Shown here: piece after piece, positions 56,057 through 64,000 of the stretch
How positions within the stretch are numbered: position 1 is the first letter of the stretch
How the letters are laid out: each line of letters starts with the position of its first letter
Position numbers and translations under genes: made by a program
Assembly (NCBI GenBank): GCA_022885665.1
Contig: JAGQDJ010000135.1
Coordinates: 1 to 64,000, forward strand
Reading direction: 5' to 3'
Length of the DNA: 64,000 nucleotides
Source of the DNA: Triops longicaudatus
Lineage: Eukaryota > Arthropoda > Branchiopoda > Notostraca > Triopsidae
Notes under the pieces: generated by a model
Databases searched by the model: none
The model's input: only the letters and a program-made list of their open reading frames with translations
What the model was told of the DNA's origin: nothing

Positions 56057-58939
56057 CTCAGAGGACTATTGAAGTCAATACGCTGCTTGTGATAGAGAGT
56101 AATGAAAAAATTGGTTGTGATTTCCTTACTTGGAGATGAAATGAACGTTATGAAATAAGAGAGAACAATTGCTAGGTAGCCCTTAAGCTTCATCTTAGGA
56201 AAGACAAGCAATGTGCCAAGTCGAAGCTAAGGGATCTTCTGGTTAGGAGACGGCAAACAATTACCTAACCATCTAGTCTGAAGGCAAACATTCTTTGTCC
56301 AGGCGACGATTGGTAAACACTTTGTTTACAAAAACCTTCCTGTAAGTCATGCGTCTAATTTTCTTCTTGCAACACTTACGTCCGAATAGACTGTCAGGTC
56401 CTCATGGGATCAATCACTATTACAGAAGTCGTGATACCAGTTCATGTGAGTTTGCCCAGTGTAAGGATATTTCCCCAACACAACGGATGGCGTCACTTTA
56501 CCAATGCCCTGCATCATTTACACAGTAATACGACAACACAGCTTCCACACTGATGTGCGTGGAAGAAATAACAGAAGCATTTTAGCCAGTTGCCTTTTAC
56601 CATTTTAGCATATTTAACATGTTGCTGTTACGATAGGTCTAGTGTTTAAAGTCAGAAAGCTCTTTAAAAGAGCTAAATATTCCAAAGTTGGAGCAAAATT
56701 GGGTTCACCCCATTCAGCGTGAATCAACGTAATTGACAATGAATGCTCACTGCGAGGATTTAAGTGTCTTTCTGAAACTTTCCATAGTACCCTTACTAAT
56801 CCATTGTTTCTTTTTGCGTACTTTATAGTCCGCCCGTGCGTGAATACAATATTTCTGGCATCCTGAACTCCCTGCAAGTCGGTTACGACAAGCGAGTACG
56901 GCCAAATTACGGAGGTATGTTTTTGATTTCCGAGTTTTGTGAAGTTGTGAAGTGTGCCTAAGCTCTTTACCAGGCAAAGGCCAAATTATGCTTTTGTATC
57001 AACATCCTCTCCAATACTTGTCTTTCGAAAGCAGGAAGGAAAAATCCTTTTCCTAGAAAAGTCGGTACTTTGCTTTCTTCTCGCAAGGTAACGCATGCGT
57101 TTATAGCTCGAAACAAAGAACAGCACACGTCTCGCTCTTTAGCAGAAGCAGCACTTGTACGGGCTGCTGTACGAAAATCTCATTTAAACAACTCCTACGA
57201 GAAACAGATTGCGTTCCGTCAGTGTTGGGAGAGTTATTCGTTAGTTAAAACCCAGAAAGAGCCATCACACTAGCGCTGGGGGATAAATAGGGTGTTAGTT
57301 ACCGCAAGGCATGCAAGCACGCAAAGTTTCTTTATCTAACCCCATTTTTAGTTATTTATTTCCCCGTTGGCGTTCGTAGGCAATGTGTTAGCTTTACTGA
57401 TATTTTCAGGACAGCCCTTTGGGCAGATCGGTCACGCTGAACTGTTGTATGCATTAAGGGCGTTCGCCTTAGTCGTTGGTTCCAGAATACGAACACAATC
57501 ATTTTCAACATAGCTGACAATTATGTCAGCGATGTTTCCTAATAGCGTCTTTCCTTGAGAAAACTGAGTGCATGTTAGGTGCTGCACTAGTCTCACAGTT
57601 TTCCGCCTTACCGGTTCCAGAACACAGTTCAAACACACGAGAAGAAATGAGGCTTGCATGATCGTCCTGTCAACTTGGCGGAGTCGGACTACCAAAACTT
57701 TCATTTCAGGTTTCGTGAACACTAGCTGATACTTTGTTATACATATTTTTGTTCGATATTAAAGCTGTCGTTGATTTCTACTACAATTTAGCGACATAAC
57801 ACACTGTAGGTTATAGTAACAAAGTTACAGTCAATTGGTATGAAACGTAACAATGAAACTGCAAAGGCAGTCACAGCTACGACCCTCATATATCCTTCGA
57901 TAATGAAACTCGTGTGCAAATAAGGATTATAATACGAGCTCTTGCTAGATCCACGCTAGTGATGGCGGTCTGTGAAGCTCCCTGGGAAGTATTACAGCAG
58001 GCTTTATGCGATAGTTGGCTACCCTCGATCATAAAAATGCGAGGCCGTCACGTAATATATATAGGTTACACAATAATGCAGAATTCGCGCTAAGGAAAGA
58101 GGTGATGAGGAGTTCTTGATGGCATAATTTGATTATCCTTGTCTTTATTTCATGGCCGGCGTATCTTGTTGTGTGATTCCTAGTGTGGATACAGTTGCAT
58201 TGTTTATTTAATCAGAAGGTCCCAACAGGGAAACTTGGTACGTGGGAACTCCGAAGGGAGTTTCCCACGCAGTATCCAATATTCCACATTACTGTCAGAT
58301 AGCACAAAAACACAGGTCGCTCATTCTTCCAAGCGCACAGGATAGGTTTACGCACTTTTGCAGACGATATAAAGACTTCACAGTATTTTATCATTAAGAA
58401 TTTATAAGACTCGCGTGAATATACCCGTTTTGTGGTGTGTCAAGTAACTTTGTCAAATTGGTGTGTCTTTGTTAGGAATATTGTCAGTTCTCGCTGCAAG
58501 GCTAATAAAGTTAACCACTGTGTTCTCGAAGTTGGCAGTTCGCCATGTAACATACATGGTTTTGACGGCAAGTAACAAATTGCCAAAAAACTAGAGCATA
58601 ATACGTTAGGAAACGGAGTGTTAGCAGGAAAAGTTCTCCGATAAATCACAATTGTTGACACCTGAAGTACTCCGATGTAGATAACTTCGATCTCGGCCTT
58701 TTTCTGATGGTGTTTTTTTTTCGTGAAAGAAATAAAGATGGTTCTCAGCTTTGAAAAGCTTGTCTCCGGGTCCCCTGGAAACAACCCATTCAAAAAGATT
58801 CGAGTGTTGACAAGCGTACTGATCGATGTCGTAGCTGTTTCAAGTCACCGCGCATAATCCCGTTCAATAATAATCGCAAAACAAGAAGCCCAAGACTAGA
58901 TAACACTATTGCCCCACTTAGGTATCGGTTTGTGTTCTT

Positions 58940-58974
58940 CTTTTCCTTTAAAGAATTCTTCTTTAAAGGAAAAG
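58940..58974. repeat. 35-bp foldback, 16-bp perfect arms
   Basis: CTTTTCCTTTAAAGAA, three bases, then TTCTTTAAAGGAAAAG. The arms are exact reverse complements. With only a 3-nt spacer it would form a tight hairpin or a dimeric protein site. Confidence 0.85.
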
Positions 58975-60255
58975 TAGCTTTGATATTATAGCAGTTTTCT
59001 TCTGTTCCCATTTTTATCACACATTCCATTGAGAAACGTTGACTATTTATGACATCGAAGAAAGGGAGTTTTATTTTATACGATACGAGTCTGAGTTTTT
59101 TTTTTTATGACGAAGTTGCTATTCAGGAACTTGACAAAAGACGTTTCGTAGCTACGGAGCTTTTAAAAAACTTCATTGCTTTTAAAAAAGTAAGGTATTT
59201 AAAAAGTTCCAAAAATAGGGCAAGATTTACGAATTTTTAATCTTCATAGAGGGTGAAAAGTTTTTACTTGGCGACTTCGATAGACAAGAAGCCTGGCGTT
59301 TAATTTTTGTTGGATGGCGAAGCAGTTTGAAGTATTGACCTTTAAACTAATGTGTACTCCATATTTTGCGATTCCTTCTTGTGCACTAACACTGGGAACT
59401 TCAAAATAAGAGCCAGGAAAGGAAATTACGTAAAATATGTAATTCAAGTAACACGTAATTCGAACAAAAATTATGCATTTACCCGTTATGGATGAACGGA
59501 ATGGAAAATTTCTCTCGCTGCTATTCAAAAACTGTCAGAAATTCGCCTTGTTCTAGAGTTCTCAGTGCATTATTAGAGGCGCTAGTAGAAAAGGCGCCAA
59601 CTTTTGAGACGCGTTTATCGAATTTATTTCTCGAGATCTATTCTTATTTGTGGTACTGACAAAACTAATTGCTATTTGTATAACCCGGAATGTTTTTGTT
59701 CCAATTTTGATAATGCAGTTTTCGTTAACATTTTTTTTCAGTTGAATTGTTGAAAGTTTTGCGGCAGTCTTATTCACGATATTTAAAAAGGCAAAATTGC
59801 AGCAATAAGAGAAAGCTTTATTCATATTTAAATAAGAAGAAAATAGTATTTTCTCGCGCTCTTTGCATTTCAGAGGAAAAATTGGCATTTCAATCTATAG
59901 CCAAGTAGCACACTCAAATTTTCCAAACGTATTATGTTCGTTCATATATAAACATGGTACGCCTATGGGTTACGCGTATTATGTGTCTATTTAACGAACT
60001 TTTACCCTTTCAACAAACTTCCATTCAGGTATGTCTAAAATACACTCAGATCCGTCTGACAATTTTTATGTTACTGTACTTTTTCACCTTTTATATTGCA
60101 GTGAAAAATAAATCTTATTTAGGTCCTTTTATATACGTAGAAACAATATATAATAGACATTTATTTTGGGCTATAGCAAAAAAATATGGACACGTGCAAT
60201 AGACGATTTTTTGTCATTTATTACAACTTACGGACGTCTCTTATACGTTTATGTT

Positions 60256-60316
60256 ACGTATTTTTTCTTGGCGCATAAACGTACTTTTCTTGTCTTTATA
60301 TCACGAAAAAATACGT
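60256..60316. repeat. inverted repeat with ACGTATTTTTTC arms
   Basis: ACGTATTTTTTC at 60256-60267 and its exact reverse complement GAAAAAATACGT at 60305-60316. Outside these, TACGGAC (about 60230) and GTCCGTA (about 60352) are again reverse complements. Imperfect arms may thus extend over about 130 bp, with many TACGT steps. Possibly a small non-autonomous transposon; no target-site duplication was established. Confidence 0.55.
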
Positions 60317-62865
60317 ATAAAATTAACTGTCCAACCGTCTAATATACGTATGTCCGTATTACAATTTTGCCAATTGTAGTCAATTAGATATAGATAATTA
60401 GATTTGTCTGTATATTAGATTTGTCAATGTTATGTTTTTGGTAAATTAGACACAATATTGCTTTAGCTGTATCTCGGATTCAAAACATACTTTAGTCGTT
60501 TAATACAGGCTACTTAATACGATGCTGAATCGCAACCCGAAAGGAAAAAACTCCATAGGTTTTGCACCGCCCGCGCCAAGACTCACTTAACTCAATAGAT
60601 TCGCAGCGAAGACCAACTGCAGTCCTAGAAATAATTCGTCCAGTCTTCCGTGCGTAAGTAAGTCTCAGCGGGCGCATAGTTCGGACACCGGTGCAAATTC
60701 TTAATTATTAACCTGTCTGAAAATGGGCATCGTTTAGCTGAATTACGGTAGCTGAAGGATATGCTGAAACCACTGCACAAATAATTCTCTCCCGCTGCAG
60801 CTTATAGCGTTTGCCCTGCAAGGTTCACTTACGCTAGCGGTGGTTCTCGTTGTTACAAAGACTCGGAAGCACCCCATTTCTGTGAATTAGGGATAACTTC
60901 CAGGGAAGCTAGAACAATTGCAAAGAGGTCCTTTCCTTCCTCAGCAGGCACTATCCCGTCCATCCGTTTCCAACAACACGCAAAAGCGTCTCAAATGTAG
61001 CGAAACACTTCCTGCATTATTATATGTGGTTACCAGGCGAATAAATGTAAAGGCATGGTTTTCTGCGCCGTAACTTCTAATAATCTATTCAAGAATACAT
61101 GTGTTGGTAAACTCAGTAATGAATACATTTGTAAATTTACGATGTTCATGTAAGCTGCATGCCTTACTGAAACGACAAAATAAATCAGATAAAAAATGTA
61201 TACTTAAAACAAGGAAATTTGCGGAAACGAAGTACAAAAGGAAGCCAAGTGACTGGTTCGATTCTTTCGAGTTTAACAAAGTTCATGTTTATGATGCACA
61301 GCCTTCAGCTGCTCTTTCAAAGCCCAAATTTATAACCCTGGGAAGTCAGAAGCGCAAACGTCGTAAAATCACTGCAGTTTATAGGTTCAGTAAAAGGAAA
61401 ATGTATCAAAATCCGTGTCAGAAAGCATTCTTCTCGTACCCAATGACTGCTGCGGCTCTTTCAGACGTCGCATTTTCAAGTTTTATGCAATGTGTCATCT
61501 ACCCGTGACTACCAGCACGTACAACCCAAGTATTTTCATTTATGCTAGATTTGGGTTGAATTTTAATAAAACACTATTTACTGGTTGAGCCAGTGCTACA
61601 GCATAGTGCTTTTCAAATGCAATTTTGTCCTGATACAAAAAAGATGGGACACGGAATTTATTTATTTACATGCCGAATGCAAAATCTTTAGAAAAGTCGC
61701 GGAATTTCGTATTATCGAAGTCAAAATTTTAAGTCAAAGGTCACTTAGAAGCATTGCGGACGCGGAGCTGCGTAAAAACTATTTTTCCAAAGCGTGGAAT
61801 ACAGTTCAGAGGTGATACTGACTGAAAGAACCAGAGATATTCCTCGACAAAAAATTCGCTTCCTCTCGGGAGTCATTCAACGAGCTTCCGAAAGCCCCTT
61901 TTTGGATCCCGTCGTGCCCTCAGGGTCAAAAGCACCCTTGATTATTTATTTTATGCACTTTGGACCTTCAAAGGTCACCTACTATACTTTACTACAGTGC
62001 CGGCTGGCTAAACCACATTGAGCATTACGTACGAAATGGACCTAAAAAATTCCGATCAATTTCAGTTTCAGTAACCTAGGAAAATAGAAACGTGCTGAAC
62101 CAGTTTATTTTTGTAGCCATAGTTAACTTTCCGTTATTTTTTCTCCCTTGATATTACATCAGTGTCCCTTGGAACCCCGATACTGTCTCTTCAATCTTCT
62201 TTCCATTTGCGGCAAATCCGGGTCGGAAATATACCAGAATGGAATAGCCTGAAAAAATCTTCACCCGTTTGGTCCACTTCTGTATTGGAATCTATAGAAA
62301 AATGTAGAAAAAATAAAAACTGATATATTGGAATAGAAAAGGAAAACTACTGTAGTAAATTTCGCGCACTTAGTTTTGCACCTTTCTTGCAACGATGTTC
62401 ATCTCTCCGATTGTTTTCATTTTGCTAGGTCAACTTCTCGAAAGTTTTATGTCATGTTTTATAGTTTCTTTCGGCAATACAAAGAAGTATTCGCTCAACT
62501 TCTCAGAAAATGAAAACGGATGCAACCCGTAGCTTTAAGTTATAATTCTGTCCTTTTTGTGGCCATGGTGGAAGCTTTTTCGAAATGACTTCCACACCAG
62601 GACAAAGAAATAAAGAGGAAAGAAAACACCGAAATTTTCACAAAACACGTTCCCTGGATAGCAAGTTTGCTAGGACACGTATCACATAAAAAACTTTCAG
62701 CATGATCTGTACGACATTAAGCACCGTAAGAAATCCTATAATAAAACGGCTGCGGGTCCGTAGTCCGCATTCCCTAGTGGTATTCTAGCACTTCTGTTTT
62801 AGACGTCTCATAACATTTTACTTTTACCGCTACTCCCATTTGCTTAACATAACCATTTCCCATAG

Positions 62866-63071
62866 GATGTCAGAAGTTAGCAGCCAAATTGTGCACCAAG
62901 TGTAGCAAGGGAGTAAACCAGGCACAGGTTCTACGCTCTACGACTCACAGTAGCATTTCTGCCAGCGGCATTTATAACTCAAATGATAAAAGTAGAGCAA
63001 CCTCTCTGGATAAACGAGAAGATCCTACAAGCGTTGCCCATTTCCTGAGCAAGCTTCGCCGATTTGGCTGA
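62866..63071 (+). CDS. probable terminal coding exon of an unidentified gene
   Basis: A pyrimidine tract ending TTTCCCATAG is followed by 67 open codons and TGA. The peptide begins CQKLAAKLCTKCSKGVNQAQ, with a Cys pattern suggestive of a metal-binding end. It continues through a Ser/Thr-rich stretch and finishes SVAHFLSKLRRFG. In-frame stops lie upstream of the acceptor, so it cannot start here. No preceding exon was identified; the gene would have to extend leftwards into the 18-kb tract. The strand and exon status are inferred from the splice signal and composition. Confidence 0.35.
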
Positions 63072-64000
63072 CAGAGATCAGCTGAATATGGCACAATGGT
63101 CGGCAACTGAGCTGATCGGCAACCAATCCTCTCACAAGGCATGTAATCTTTGAGAACTCCAAGAGTCTTGTATCTGTATAGCACGTTGTGCAATATTTTC
63201 TAGATAAATATCACCACATTTCTTAGCATGTCAAATGTCATACTTACATGAAGAGATATGGGACAATTTGGTCGAAGAATAATGTTGGCTATTATTGACA
63301 CTGATAAGCTACGAAGTGGCTGTTAACAATAAGCGTCACGTAAGTTAAATAAGAAAGATTACCTAGCGAAAAAACAACAACGTAAATATTAGTTTGACGC
63401 ATTTTTTGGAAAGAAATCGTTTTTCAATTTATGTAATGTAACTCACCTGATAATATTGAGATCTACAAACACGAACTTCTGGTTTGTTCTTTTAGACGAA
63501 CCACGGCGACATTTTGGCGTATTATCTTCTTCGGCTTTCGTAGTAGAGGAACTTCGAGCATTGCAAAATAGAGGGACGATACAGTTCGAACAGTTTCTTG
63601 GATCTTATTTCTTATTTTGCACACATATTAAAATAAAGTACAAAATATGTTTACTAGATACGGTAGAGACCTAACTATAATTAAACGCCGTATCATACGT
63701 CTCAGCAAAACGAAACGTAAATCAGCGGCGGGCTACGCGTCCTTGAAAACTGTATAACTCTTTCACTGTGCAAACTGTGTGAGGGCGGAGCTAGCTCAGG
63801 CATGGGGGCGTTACGATATGTCCTCGTGTTTTTCAAACGAAAGTGGCCGATTAACTTTTTTAAAAAAAATATACGGGAGACATCAAAGTCTTCATAGAAA
63901 CTTGCAGGTATAATATCGGAGAGTGTCTTAGTTATTAGAGGAATTCATTTTATTGTATAATTGCGTTATTATCACTTCGTCAGTTTAAGACTAATTTTTT
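63072..64000. other. right edge, no supported gene
   Basis: It would contain the 3' UTR of the preceding exon if that exon is real. An open stretch after CTTTTAG near 63497 is short and unsupported. Confidence 0.4.

Larger units (their letters stand above)
44567..62865. other. about 18 kb without convincing coding sequence
   Basis: Only isolated open frames, none with splice partners, known motifs or a recognisable start. The longest is 224 codons at 49718-50392 and begins with TTG. Two stretches are less AT-rich (about 46360-46900 and 52250-52460) and could be promoters or leader exons. Simple repeats, one assembly gap and two strong foldbacks are listed separately. The tract may be the intron or regulatory domain of the gene whose last exon is at 62866-63071. 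Confidence 0.5.

Noticed and set aside
61253..61266. B-box-like GGTTCGATTCT suggesting a tRNA
   Set aside because: No A box or cloverleaf could be folded around it.
61101..61508. 135-codon Lys-rich plus-strand frame
   Set aside because: No convincing ATG context, homology or splice support; it was considered as an upstream exon of the 62866 segment but no matching donor was found.
1..64000. CRISPR arrays, prophage or bacterial operon structure
   Set aside because: The window is plainly eukaryotic, with spliced conserved animal genes and no regularly spaced direct repeats.

Overview
This is a eukaryotic window. The coding genes are split by many very short introns, mostly about 55-75 bases, with GT...AG borders. 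Intergenic DNA is AT-rich, promoters carry TATAAAAG boxes, and the conserved proteins are animal. Compact introns, the gene content and a family of small secreted Ala/Pro/Tyr-rich proteins point to an arthropod, most likely a branchiopod crustacean such as Daphnia. That assignment is an inference, because no marker gene fixes the species.

Layout. RPL12 lies on the minus strand at 1.05-1.93 kb with a 5' TOP-like leader exon at 2.15-2.20 kb. From 6 to 14.8 kb there is a plus-strand run of small secreted low-complexity proteins: 6062-7001 with an internal 168-bp duplication, 9302-10207, 11483-12066 which may be frameshifted, and 13428-14827. A secreted single-Ig-domain protein follows at 15278-17481. 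The AP-3 delta gene (minus, 17808-23717) converges on it, and a small unidentified minus-strand gene sits at 24.9-25.5 kb. Two more paralogues of the 9.3-kb secreted protein lie at 26770-27636 and 28939-29783. An ABCG8-like gene (minus, 30326-34548) and an ABCG5-like gene (plus, 36790-39526) are arranged head to head, as the sterolin genes are in mammals. RMI1 (plus) occupies 41201-44389. From 44.4 kb to about 62.8 kb I find no convincing coding sequence; that stretch holds an AT microsatellite with an assembly gap and several foldbacks. A likely terminal exon of an unidentified gene ends at 63071.

Main observations. (1) AP-3 delta carries a duplicated exon: two 74-nt copies with identical phase and recognisably homologous peptides. 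Including both or neither would shift the frame, so this looks like a mutually exclusive alternative exon pair. (2) In one secreted-protein paralogue the ATG is missing from genomic DNA and is recreated only by splicing (A|TG). A second paralogue has both options and a third appears to have lost the intron. (3) The three paralogues share an almost identical 25-bp element 20-27 bp upstream of TATAAAAG. (4) The ABCG8-like nucleotide-binding domain has lost the Walker A lysine, the signature glycines and the Walker B glutamate. Its ABCG5-like partner keeps Walker A and B but has a degenerate signature and H-loop. The pair therefore looks like a largely non-canonical ATPase.

The housekeeping genes (RPL12, AP-3 delta, RMI1) work independently: ribosome, endosome/lysosome-related organelle sorting, and dissolution of recombination intermediates. 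The secreted-protein paralogues look co-regulated through the shared promoter element. The two ABCG half-transporters are presumably co-expressed and dimerise.
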